Source: Psychromonas antarctica | GTDB taxonomy: Bacteria; Pseudomonadota; Gammaproteobacteria; Enterobacterales; Psychromonadaceae | DNA length: 64,000 nt | Assembly (NCBI RefSeq): GCF_022267535.1 | Contig: NZ_JAHNZV010000006.1 | Location: forward strand, 1 to 64,000 | Direction: 5' to 3' | Part shown: piece after piece, positions 9,344 through 17,836 of the stretch | Numbering within the stretch: position 1 is the stretch's first letter | Layout of the letters: every line of letters begins with the position of its first letter | The notes under the pieces: model-generated | Database searches by the model: none | The model's input: the letters and a program-made list of their open reading frames with translations, nothing else | Told to the model about the DNA's origin: nothing | Program-made: the position numbers and the translations under genes

Positions 9344-11518
9344 ATGAGTGGAAACCAAACCCGTCTTCAAGCGATTGAGCAAATTACTAATCGCGCACCA
9401 ACATTGGTCAGTACCCCTGAGCCATTGAGCAAAATTTGGGCCGAAGACGTTTTTAACCTGCAAAAAATGGAAGAAGCGTTATCAAAAAATGCTTTTAAAG
9501 CAATTAAGAAAACGGTTCAGACTGGCGGCGCATTAGACGCGGCAACTGCTGATGTTGTTGCAGCTGCAATGAAAGACTGGGCACTTGGAAAAGGTGTTAA
9601 ATTTTATTCACACATTTTTTATCCTATGACTAACATTACCGCAGAAAAGCATGATGGTTTTATCATCACCAATTCTGATGGTGGTGCGATCACCGAATTT
9701 ACCGGTAGCTTATTAATTAAAGGCGAACCAGACGGATCATCTTTCCCGAATGGTAGTTTGCGCATGACCAATGCTGCACGTGGTTATACTGCATGGGATC
9801 CTACAAGCCCAGCTTATATTATGCATACAGCTAATGGCTCAACCTTAATGATCCCAAGCGTATTTATGTCTTGGACGGGTGAAGCTCTCGATAAAAAAAT
9901 CCCACTTTTACGCTCAATTTCAGCCATGGATGAAGCCGGAAATAAAGTCCTTAAATTGATGGGTGAAACTAATATCGCACCGATTAATTCAAGCTGTGGG
10001 GCGGAACAAGAATATTTCTTAGTTGATGAAAACTTTGCTAATGCGCGCCCAGATCTATTACTAGCAGGCAGAACCTTATTTGGTGCGCCACCAGCAAAAG
10101 GACAGCAATTTGATGATCATTACTTCGGCGCAATTCCTGAGCGTGTGCAAGTATTTATGCAAGACTTTGAAAATAAACTGTATAAGTTAGGCATTCCAGC
10201 TAAAACGCATCATAACGAGGTGGCGCCAGGTCAATTTGAAATCGCACCTTATTATGAAAACGCTAACGTTGCAGCAGATCACCAGCAATTGCTGATGACG
10301 CTGATGAAAAGTACAGCCAAAGAACATGGTTTTCTGTGTTTATTACATGAGAAACCATTTGCAGGTATTAACGGCTCAGGTAAACATGTTAATTGGTCAG
10401 TGGGCAACAGTACACAAGGAAACTTGTTAGATCCAGGCAGTACTCCACATGCCAATCTTAATTTCTTACTCTTCTGTGGTGCCGTTATTCGTGGCGTGCA
10501 TAAATATGGTCCCTTATTACGTGCCGTTATTGCCACCGCCTCTAACGATCATCGTTTAGGTGCGAATGAAGCGCCACCGGCAATCCTTTCTGTGTACTTA
10601 GGTGAACAGCTAGAAGCTGTCTTTAATGATATTAAAGCAGGTAAATTAACCGAAGCGGCTGCCGCAGGTGTGATGGATCTTGGTTTATCACAAATCCTTC
10701 ATTTTGAACGTGATCCTGGTGATCGTAACAGAACTTCACCTTTCGCATTCACCGGTAATCGTTTTGAGTTTCGCGCAGTGGGTTCATCACAATCGGTTTC
10801 AGGTCCATTAGTGGCAATGAACACCATGCTTGCTGACTCATTAAACTGGATTGCTGAAAAATTAGAAGCTGCTTTAGCCGATTCTGCAGACCAAAATATT
10901 GCAGTTATTACTGTATTACAAGAGCTTATGGAACTTCATGGCAATGTTATCTTTGGTGGTGATGGTTATTCCGAAGAATGGCATAAAGCAGCTGTTGAAA
11001 AGCATGGATTGAAAAATCTACCGACAACGGCGGATGCATTACCTGCTTTACGTGAAGATTATATTGTAGAACTTTTTGAAAAAACGGGCGTATTCTCACC
11101 AGTTGAATTAGAAAGCCGCTATGAAGTCTACGCTGAACAGTATGTTCTTGCGATTGAAGTCGAAGCTAAATTAGTGGTTGATATAGCGACCACTAAAATT
11201 TACCCTGCAGCGATTAGCTATTTATCTGAGCTTGGTTTAACCGCGACTGCAATGGCAGATTTGGGTATCGAACTTGAGACATCACTTGCGACTTCAATCG
11301 CGGCTGAAAGTAATGCCATGATGGCTGCTGTTGGCACGCTTAGTAAGGCAATTGCAACACATGACTTTGCTGATACTGAAGCGCACATGCGTTTCTGTGC
11401 AGATGTTATCCGCGGTCTAATGGATGAGGTACGTGTACATGCGGATCTACTTGAAACTATGGTAGCAGATGAACTATGGCCACTACCTAAGTATCACGAA
11501 ATGTTATTTATCAAATAA
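9344..11518 (+). CDS. glnN: Type III glutamine synthetase (GlnN class)
   Basis: A second glutamine synthetase of the large GSIII class (724 residues), known from Bacteroides, cyanobacteria and scattered proteobacteria. Class features are visible: an N-terminal region containing KGVKFYSHIFYPMTN, SSCGAEQEYFLVD with the metal-binding glutamates, KTHHNEVAPGQFEIAPYYE, GINGSGKHVNWSVG, and NRTSPFAFTGNRFEFRAVGS. The C-terminal helical extension is typical. A very strong AAGGAAGGAG site precedes the ATG. It lies between glnA and the ntrBC genes, behind its own candidate sigma-54 promoter. GSIII lacks the GlnE tyrosine, so it would escape adenylylation control. Confidence 0.95.
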   Translation: MSGNQTRLQAIEQITNRAPTLVSTPEPLSKIWAEDVFNLQKMEEALSKNAFKAIKKTVQTGGALDAATADVVAAAMKDWALGKGVKFYSHIFYPMTNITAEKHDGFIITNSDGGAITEFTGSLLIKGEPDGSSFPNGSLRMTNAARGYTAWDPTSPAYIMHTANGSTLMIPSVFMSWTGEALDKKIPLLRSISAMDEAGNKVLKLMGETNIAPINSSCGAEQEYFLVDENFANARPDLLLAGRTLFGAPPAKGQQFDDHYFGAIPERVQVFMQDFENKLYKLGIPAKTHHNEVAPGQFEIAPYYENANVAADHQQLLMTLMKSTAKEHGFLCLLHEKPFAGINGSGKHVNWSVGNSTQGNLLDPGSTPHANLNFLLFCGAVIRGVHKYGPLLRAVIATASNDHRLGANEAPPAILSVYLGEQLEAVFNDIKAGKLTEAAAAGVMDLGLSQILHFERDPGDRNRTSPFAFTGNRFEFRAVGSSQSVSGPLVAMNTMLADSLNWIAEKLEAALADSADQNIAVITVLQELMELHGNVIFGGDGYSEEWHKAAVEKHGLKNLPTTADALPALREDYIVELFEKTGVFSPVELESRYEVYAEQYVLAIEVEAKLVVDIATTKIYPAAISYLSELGLTATAMADLGIELETSLATSIAAESNAMMAAVGTLSKAIATHDFADTEAHMRFCADVIRGLMDEVRVHADLLETMVADELWPLPKYHEMLFIK

Positions 11519-11561
11519 ATTTATTTAAAGGTCAAAGTGTGACTGGCCTTTCACTATTTTG

Positions 11562-11599
11562 ATACAAAAGAGCTTCTTTAATAGGCTCTTTTGTATTTT
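11562..11599 (+). terminator. Terminator after glnN
   Basis: ATACAAAAGAGC (11562-11573) pairs perfectly over 12 bases with GCTCTTTTGTAT (11585-11596), followed by a short T-run. Confidence 0.85.
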
Positions 11600-11672
11600 C
11601 TACCGAAGAACAATTACAACGTTAAAGCAGACCGGTTGAAGGTTTTTTAAGCGATCTAAATATTCAGTGATT

Positions 11673-11698
11673 AAACCCACAGTGGTGCGGGTTTTTTA
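11673..11698 (+). terminator. Second terminator-like hairpin before the DUF4124 gene
   Basis: AAACCC (11673-11678) and GGGTTT (11689-11694) enclose a short loop and run into T6. It lies inside the 5' extension of the next open frame, which supports placing that gene's start downstream. Confidence 0.6.
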
Positions 11699-11756
11699 TT
11701 GCCAGAGTGCTATTCCTACTCCACAATTACCACTCTTGTATTTGAGGTATCTTATT

Positions 11757-12299
11757 ATGAAACGCTTTACATTATGCTTATCCGCACTGATCTTTATTTT
11801 TTCTTCTGCCACAGCACTAGCCGACACTAAAATTTATCACTGGGTTGATGAGCAGGGGAAAAGCTATTTTTCAGACACGGCTCCACCTGGCGCAAAAGAG
11901 ATCAGTATCAGTCATCAAAATTTATTATTGCACAGTCAAGTGACAAAACCAAAGAAAGACACTCCTACTGCGCTTGATCAACTACAAAAAACAGCCATTG
12001 AATACCAAGCGACTATTACGTCGCCACTAGATGATGTCGCCCTGCGTAGTAATGCAGGAACCATTAATATCCAGGTATCCACTACGCCAGAGAAAAAAAA
12101 CAATCAAAAACTGCAGCTATTTTTAGATGGAAAAGCCCTTGGAGAGCCACAAATATCTCCTTCCATCAGCGCCCAGAATATTGATCGAGGCACCCACCAA
12201 CTGCAAGTTCAACTACTCGATGAAGATGGGGCACTACTCACTAAAACGCAGATAGTCACAGTGCATTTGCAACGTGTTGCGGTTGGCAACCTTCAATAA
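11757..12299 (+). CDS. DUF4124-domain periplasmic protein
   Basis: A 180-residue exported protein of unknown function. The signal peptide runs from MKRFTLCLSALIF to the ALA cleavage motif. It is followed by the DUF4124 motif KIYHWVDEQGKSYFSDTAPP and a C-terminal beta-rich half. I chose the ATG at 11757 because the open frame upstream has no signal peptide and crosses a terminator hairpin; GAGG lies upstream of this ATG. The stop overlaps the ntrB start (TAATG). From memory, DUF4124 genes often precede ntrB in Vibrio and Shewanella, hinting at a link to nitrogen stress, but no mechanism is known. Confidence 0.85.
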   Translation: MKRFTLCLSALIFIFSSATALADTKIYHWVDEQGKSYFSDTAPPGAKEISISHQNLLLHSQVTKPKKDTPTALDQLQKTAIEYQATITSPLDDVALRSNAGTINIQVSTTPEKKNNQKLQLFLDGKALGEPQISPSISAQNIDRGTHQLQVQLLDEDGALLTKTQIVTVHLQRVAVGNLQ

Positions 12300-13372
12300 T
12301 GTTATCTTTCAATGGCAATAATGAACTACCCCTGGCGTTGCTTGAAGAGGCAAATACAGCTTTTGTGGTTATTAGCGCTGACTTTAAACTGATTTACGCT
12401 AACCCCGCCAGTGAGTTATTACTATCACAAAGTAAACAGCGTCTCTATCAGCAGAGCTTGCTGCAACTCGCCAGACACTATCATTTCAAGCCAACATCTA
12501 TCCAAAACATTTTTGTTAATAGAAATTCTTTTACTGAGAATGAAGTGACTCTGCGTATTGAGGGCCACCCTGTTTTAATTGCATTAAGTGCCACTTACCT
12601 CAATTTTGCTAACACTGACTACGTCATTATTGAGATGCGTTGTATTGAACAACAGCGTAAATTCAGTCAAGTTCATTATCAGGAGCATCAACAAAAAGCA
12701 GCTCAAGATCTGGTCCGTGGACTCGCCCATGAGATAAAGAATCCGTTAGGGGGATTACGCGGCGCGGCGCAACTATTAGAAAGTGAACTTAGTAATCCTG
12801 AGCTGAAAGAGTTTACACAAATTATTATCGAACAAGCAGACCGCTTAAATGCATTGGTTAACCGTTTATTGGGACCACAAAAGATCGGCTTGCGCGCGAC
12901 CCATAATATCCATTCAGTACTCGAAAAAGTACGCAAATTAGTGTGTTTAGATCTACCAGATTTTATTAACATCAAAGTTGATTACGATCCCAGTATTCCG
13001 GACTTCGAAATGCAACCCGATCAACTACAGCAAGCGTTCTTAAACATTATTCAGAATGCCGTGCAAGCACTCAGCTCAGGTGCAAAGCAGCATTCTAAAA
13101 TCACATTAAAGACACGTACCGCGCACCAAATAACTATCAATGGTTTACCGCAACGCCTGACAGCTGAAATTAAAATTATTGATAATGGTCCAGGAATCCC
13201 TGAACAATTAAAAGATACGCTCTTTTATCCGATGGTGACGGGCCGAAGTGATGGCACGGGTTTAGGGCTTTCCATTGCACAAGAGTTAATTAAACAACAT
13301 AATGGGCGCATCGAGTGCCACAGTACAACAGGCAATACTGAATTTCTTATCTACTTACCGATGATACTATAA
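12299..13372 (+). CDS. ntrB: Nitrogen regulation sensor kinase NtrB (GlnL)
   Basis: The cytosolic histidine kinase/phosphatase that, with PII (GlnB), sets the phosphorylation of NtrC according to glutamine status. An N-terminal PAS-like domain (about 10-115) precedes the H-box RGLAHEIKNPLGG with His144. The ATP domain shows NIIQNAVQAL (N-box), DNGPGIP and GTGLGLSIAQ. There are no membrane segments, as expected. Its ATG shares a base with the stop of the DUF4124 gene, so translation is coupled. The 357-residue length is normal. Confidence 0.96.
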   Translation: MLSFNGNNELPLALLEEANTAFVVISADFKLIYANPASELLLSQSKQRLYQQSLLQLARHYHFKPTSIQNIFVNRNSFTENEVTLRIEGHPVLIALSATYLNFANTDYVIIEMRCIEQQRKFSQVHYQEHQQKAAQDLVRGLAHEIKNPLGGLRGAAQLLESELSNPELKEFTQIIIEQADRLNALVNRLLGPQKIGLRATHNIHSVLEKVRKLVCLDLPDFINIKVDYDPSIPDFEMQPDQLQQAFLNIIQNAVQALSSGAKQHSKITLKTRTAHQITINGLPQRLTAEIKIIDNGPGIPEQLKDTLFYPMVTGRSDGTGLGLSIAQELIKQHNGRIECHSTTGNTEFLIYLPMIL

Positions 13373-13446
13373 AGTAAAGATGTGGGATTCTTCCTAGCGC
13401 GTCACTAACACTATTTTACAATAACAGTTTAAAAAGGACATAACAG

Positions 13447-14847
13447 ATGGCAACAGCTTGGATTGTGGATGATGACCACGCGATTCGTTGGGTTTTAGAG
13501 CGAACATTAAAAGCTGAAAAAATTGAATATGCCAGTTTTTCTGATGGTGAATGTTTGTGGCAGCAGCTGCAAATCGAACAGCCCGAGGTTATTATTTCCG
13601 ATATCCGCATGCCGGGTATTGATGGCCTCGCTTTAATGGAGCGAATTCACGAACGTTTTCCTTTAATTCCTATTATTATAATGACCGCGCACAGCGATTT
13701 AGACAGCGCAGTTAATGCTTACCAAAGCGGAGCATTTGAGTATCTTCCTAAACCTTTTGATATCCACGAGGCCACCGCATTAATTCAACGTGCTATCAGC
13801 CACAGCTTAGAATTAAAGCAGAAGAAAAAACCCGCTGAAAAAATTGTATCAATGCCCGAAATTATCGGTGAAGCCCCAGCAATGCAAGAAGTTTTCCGTG
13901 TTATCGGGCGATTATCTCGTTCCAGCATGAGTGTCTTAATTAATGGTCAATCTGGTACAGGTAAAGAGCTAGTAGCCCATGCACTGCATAAACATAGCCC
14001 GCGCAAAGAGAAAACCTTTATCGCACTGAATATGGCCGCCATACCCAGAGAGTTGATTGAGGCTGAGCTGTTTGGTCATGAAAAAGGAGCGTTTACCGGT
14101 GCCGCACATAATCGTCAAGGTCGCTTCGAACAAGCAGATGGTGGCACGCTGTTTTTAGATGAGATAGGTGATATGCCACTTGATGTGCAAACCCGTTTAT
14201 TACGCGTACTTGCCGATGGCCAGTTCTACCGCGTTGGTGGGCATCAGGGGATGAAAGTGGATGTGCGCATTATTGCAGCCACCCATCAAAATCTCGAGAA
14301 AAAGGTGCTCAGTGGTGATTTCCGTGAAGATCTATTTCATCGTCTTAATGTTATTCGCTTACAGCTACCCGCATTAAAAGAGCGGCGTGAAGATATCAGC
14401 TTATTGGCACAGCATTTTTTAAATAATATCGCGGCAGAACTAAATGTCGATAGTAAGCAGCTCACAACTGAAACAAAAGAATATTTAAGCCAACTACCCT
14501 GGCCAGGGAACGTCCGTCAACTGGAAAATGTTTGCCGTTGGTTAACGGTGATGGCGAGTGGACAAGAGGTGCATATTTCAGATCTGCCACCCGAATTGAG
14601 TTCGCAAGAAACGCACAAAAGTGACGGTGAAAGTCCACTATGGCAGCGAAACTTAAAGTTATGGACCTTAGCTGAGTTAAAGCGCGGTGAAGAGAATCTT
14701 CTTGCTAATGCGTTGCCAGAGTTTGAAAAAATAATGCTGCAAGCTGCACTCACCTTCACTCAAGGAAAAAAGCAGGAAGCCGCAAAACTACTCGGTTGGG
14801 GAAGAAATACACTCACTCGTAAATTAAAAGAATTTAGCATGGACTAA
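13447..14847 (+). CDS. ntrC: Nitrogen regulator NtrC (GlnG)
   Basis: The sigma-54-dependent response regulator activating nitrogen-limitation genes. It has a receiver domain with phospho-acceptor Asp52 (IISDIRMPG) and acidic pocket VDDDH. The AAA+ domain shows Walker [12 protein letters not shown], the sigma-54 contact loop GAFTGA and Walker B FLDEIGD. A Fis-type helix-turn-helix ends the protein ([18 protein letters not shown]). AAGGACA precedes the ATG. The gap after ntrB is 74 bases without a terminator, so they form an operon. The likely targets here are the sites upstream of glnA. Confidence 0.97.
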   Translation: MATAWIVDDDHAIRWVLERTLKAEKIEYASFSDGECLWQQLQIEQPEVIISDIRMPGIDGLALMERIHERFPLIPIIIMTAHSDLDSAVNAYQSGAFEYLPKPFDIHEATALIQRAISHSLELKQKKKPAEKIVSMPEIIGEAPAMQEVFRVIGRLSRSSMSVLINGQSGTGKELVAHALHKHSPRKEKTFIALNMAAIPRELIEAELFGHEKGAFTGAAHNRQGRFEQADGGTLFLDEIGDMPLDVQTRLLRVLADGQFYRVGGHQGMKVDVRIIAATHQNLEKKVLSGDFREDLFHRLNVIRLQLPALKERREDISLLAQHFLNNIAAELNVDSKQLTTETKEYLSQLPWPGNVRQLENVCRWLTVMASGQEVHISDLPPELSSQETHKSDGESPLWQRNLKLWTLAELKRGEENLLANALPEFEKIMLQAALTFTQGKKQEAAKLLGWGRNTLTRKLKEFSMD

Positions 14848-14913
14848 CTGCTCATTTAAAGTTTTACGACTACTGTGGCCCTGCTCGGGGCCATTATTAT
14901 TGCATTACTGATG

Positions 14914-14952
14914 CGCGCCATTAATTGAAAAATTAATGGCGCGGCTTTTCTT
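14914..14952 (+). terminator. Terminator after ntrC
   Basis: CGCGCCATTAAT (14914-14925) and ATTAATGGCGCG (14932-14943) form a perfect 12-bp stem with a 6-base loop, followed by GCTTTTCTTT. Confidence 0.88.
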
Positions 14953-15009
14953 TACGCAATAACAATCCATCACGCCTTCCTTAACAACGCCAAGCTATAT
15001 CTCTCTATT

Positions 15010-16215
15010 TTACTGGCTTACACCCTTCTGTTGTTTGGCATTTCTTAGTAAAAAACAGGCAAATCCTAAAATTGCGCAGCAACAGATAACAACGACCATC
15101 GGCCAACTTGATGTTGCCGGTAAAAATGAGATCACCGCGCCAGCGACGCCCGCTAAGCCAAAGCGTAACGTGCCAGAAAGTGAAGATGCTGTACCCGCAA
15201 TCCAGGGGTAGTCATTTAATAAGATCGCCATCGAATTACTGCCAACCGTTGATATTGCACTGACATATAACATCACCGGTAATACAACCCCCCAAAGCCC
15301 TAAATTAGCAATTTGCCCTAACAACAGTAAAATAGCACCAACAAGCTGAATGGTTAACCCTAGTTTTAGCATCCATTGAGAGCCTTTAGCGCGTACTAGG
15401 CGGCCATTAACGACTGTCATTACCATCATTGCAAAAACATTTAGGGCAAACAGATAGCCGACATGTTCAATAGCAACGTTATGTAACTCAACAAAGATAA
15501 ATGAAGCAGCGGTTAAAAATGCAAACATGCCCGCAAAGGAGAGTGCCCCGGTTAAAATTAACAGCATGGCATCCGCACTCACAACCAATGACCTATAATT
15601 GCGCAGCACTGAATGCACTCTAAACGGATGGCGCTTATCAATGGGTAGTGTTTCTGGAATCTTAAAAGAGATAGCAACAATCACCACCAGCGCGATCAGT
15701 GCAATTAACCAAAAAATTGAGCGCCAACCAAACCAAATGGTCATATACCCCCCCAGCAATGGTGCGATAAGTGGCGCTAATGTCATGACCAGTACAATAA
15801 ATGACATGGTACGTGCAAACTCTTCTTTTTCAAACATGTCACGTACAATCGCCTGAATCACTACAGCTGCAGCCGCGCCAGCAAATCCTTGTGCGACACG
15901 CATCCAAGTTAATATTTCAATATTCGGTGAAATTGCACTAAAAACAGAAGCTAAAGTAAAAAACAGGATGCCTATTAAGAGGACAGGCTTACGTCCGAAG
16001 CTATCAGCCAATGGCCCATGCAGTAACTGCCCGATTGCAAAACCTGCCATATAAGCCGTTAACGTAAACTGAATATCACCCGCAGAGACTGAAAACTCAT
16101 TCGATATTGAGGGCATCGCAGGGAGGTACATATCAATAGCAAAGGGGGTTAATGCAGCGATTGCACCTAGAATAATAATCAGTAAAAAACTGAGCGGGGT
16201 GGTTTGTAGACGCAT
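15010..16215 (-). CDS. Bcr/CflA-family drug efflux MFS transporter
   Basis: An inner-membrane proton-coupled exporter of the DHA1 Bcr/CflA family (bicyclomycin, sulfonamide and similar compounds). The 401 residues form about 12 hydrophobic segments. The family signatures are visible: FAIDMYLPAMPSI in helix 1, GPLADSFGRKPVLLIG after helix 2 (motif A) and RMAQGF-like RVAQGFAGAA in helix 4. AGGAG lies 6 bases before the ATG. It is convergent with ntrC and shows no operon partner. The true substrate is unknown. Confidence 0.88.
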   Translation of the reverse strand: MRLQTTPLSFLLIIILGAIAALTPFAIDMYLPAMPSISNEFSVSAGDIQFTLTAYMAGFAIGQLLHGPLADSFGRKPVLLIGILFFTLASVFSAISPNIEILTWMRVAQGFAGAAAAVVIQAIVRDMFEKEEFARTMSFIVLVMTLAPLIAPLLGGYMTIWFGWRSIFWLIALIALVVIVAISFKIPETLPIDKRHPFRVHSVLRNYRSLVVSADAMLLILTGALSFAGMFAFLTAASFIFVELHNVAIEHVGYLFALNVFAMMVMTVVNGRLVRAKGSQWMLKLGLTIQLVGAILLLLGQIANLGLWGVVLPVMLYVSAISTVGSNSMAILLNDYPWIAGTASSLSGTLRFGLAGVAGAVISFLPATSSWPMVVVICCCAILGFACFLLRNAKQQKGVSQ

Positions 16216-16492
16216 AGGCGACTCCTAGACTCGTGCGACTCAAAGTTTTTATTCACTAAAATCATAACAGAGACTAATTAATGGTGGTTATTGAGTGCAG
16301 CAAGATCAAGATCACATAATATCAGTAATAAAATGATAGCGCTTCATCTTGTGAACAATAAGTTGTTAGATAATATTATTTATAATTTTTAGGGGATGTG
16401 GCAAGTAAGCGCAGAAATGGATGCTAATAAAACGGGGCTGCAGCAATCCGAGATCCACGCAAGATGATCCCCATAAAGTTATTTACAGCCTA

Positions 16493-17788
16493 TTAAAAAT
16501 CATTTTTAAGCAGCTCCAATAGCCCTTTGGCTTGATCATTTTCAGTCAGGCTACCTGAGACTTGCAACGCCTCTATAACGCTATCAGCCCATTGTAAATA
16601 ATCAACTTTCAACATAAACATGCCTGCTTGATTATCTTGTTCAGATAAACCAACCCGTTGATTATTTTGCAGCAGGTAGAAATCATCAATACGACTGTTT
16701 AGCCCTTTTACGGTTAAAGGAATCTGCCTTTCTTCACTGAGGATATTTAAATTTTGTACCGTGAGCTGTTTCAAAAATAGCGTTTTAATCGGCAGTTTCT
16801 GTTTTTCATTGTTCTTAATAGCCACATCATCCCCAGGTGCAGCCATAAAAGCAGGAATGGTTACATTCATATTTTTAAGCAATAACGACTCGACCTGCAA
16901 GCGTTCTATAGAAAAATCAGGGGCAGGAAAAAGCGCAATAGATAACCGCGCATCCGCTTGCACCGCCAGCTCACCAGAAAATATATTGTTAAATAAACAT
17001 GTTAAAGTAAGTTTATTTTTATCGAGTTGCAGATCAACTGAGCTGTTCTCTGCACTGATTCCAGCTTGGTTTGGCCCTATAAATGCGAAATGTTTGGCTG
17101 ATAATGCCAGCGTTCCCTGCAGTTTAGCTAAATCCAGCTCAGTAGATAATGACAGATTATCAACCCTTAATGCACTCAAATCAGCTAACTGTATCGCCAA
17201 TTTGGCAAAGTCAAAGTGCATATTTCCTTTAAACAAGGTGCCGAGCAGTTTTTTGTTATCGATAATAGACAAATTATCAGAGCGGAGCATGGCCTGCTGT
17301 AATAGCAAGCTTTGCTGCCCATCACTTACCGCGACATTTAAATCAGAAAGGCGTAATTTGTTTATATATAATTTATCCCAAGGCAAGGCTTGTATCTGAG
17401 CGATGTTTTTTTCTCTGCTGTTTTTCGCGACGGCAGGATGCTCTAAAAAGAGCGGGTTAACACGCAAATTAATGCCCGCCAGTTCAACTAAACCAAGTTC
17501 TAAGTGGCGATTCCAAAGATCCAATCTTGCAATCTCTATCTTGATTTTCTGTATATCGAATCGTATCTGTTGATCGCGCCCCGCGGATAAACCTGAAATA
17601 GATAAGCTGCTATCTTGCCAAAGATTATTTTCAATTACGTCAAAACTAATTTGATAGCCTGTGGATTTTTCAATTTGTTGCGCTATCCACCCTGAGTAAT
17701 CATTGATATTAAAGGTGCAAAAGAACAATGTTAGCGAGGCTAAAAAAAGTGCGAGTAATAAGGTAGATATAATGAAAAATTGTTTCAT
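16493..17788 (-). CDS. AsmA-like envelope protein
   Basis: A 431-residue protein with one N-terminal membrane helix (FFIISTLLLALFLASLTLFF) and a long beta-rich periplasmic part. The segment WIAQQIEKSTGYQISFDV and the following repeats resemble the N-terminus of AsmA-family proteins, which are linked to lipid transport between membranes. It is shorter than E. coli AsmA (617 residues), so it may be a reduced relative. It lies 48 bases after recG on the same strand and may be co-transcribed. Family membership is inferred from pattern only. Confidence 0.6.
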   Translation of the reverse strand: MKQFFIISTLLLALFLASLTLFFCTFNINDYSGWIAQQIEKSTGYQISFDVIENNLWQDSSLSISGLSAGRDQQIRFDIQKIKIEIARLDLWNRHLELGLVELAGINLRVNPLFLEHPAVAKNSREKNIAQIQALPWDKLYINKLRLSDLNVAVSDGQQSLLLQQAMLRSDNLSIIDNKKLLGTLFKGNMHFDFAKLAIQLADLSALRVDNLSLSTELDLAKLQGTLALSAKHFAFIGPNQAGISAENSSVDLQLDKNKLTLTCLFNNIFSGELAVQADARLSIALFPAPDFSIERLQVESLLLKNMNVTIPAFMAAPGDDVAIKNNEKQKLPIKTLFLKQLTVQNLNILSEERQIPLTVKGLNSRIDDFYLLQNNQRVGLSEQDNQAGMFMLKVDYLQWADSVIEALQVSGSLTENDQAKGLLELLKNDF

Positions 17789-17836
17789 CTATTTTTCCTA
17801 ATAGCACACTGTAGGCATCCCGTCTTGGAAACTAAG

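Noticed and set aside
16761-17399. 212-codon frame on the plus strand
   Set aside because: It is the antisense of the AsmA-like gene, which has a signal anchor and family pattern; the antisense has neither start signals nor motifs.
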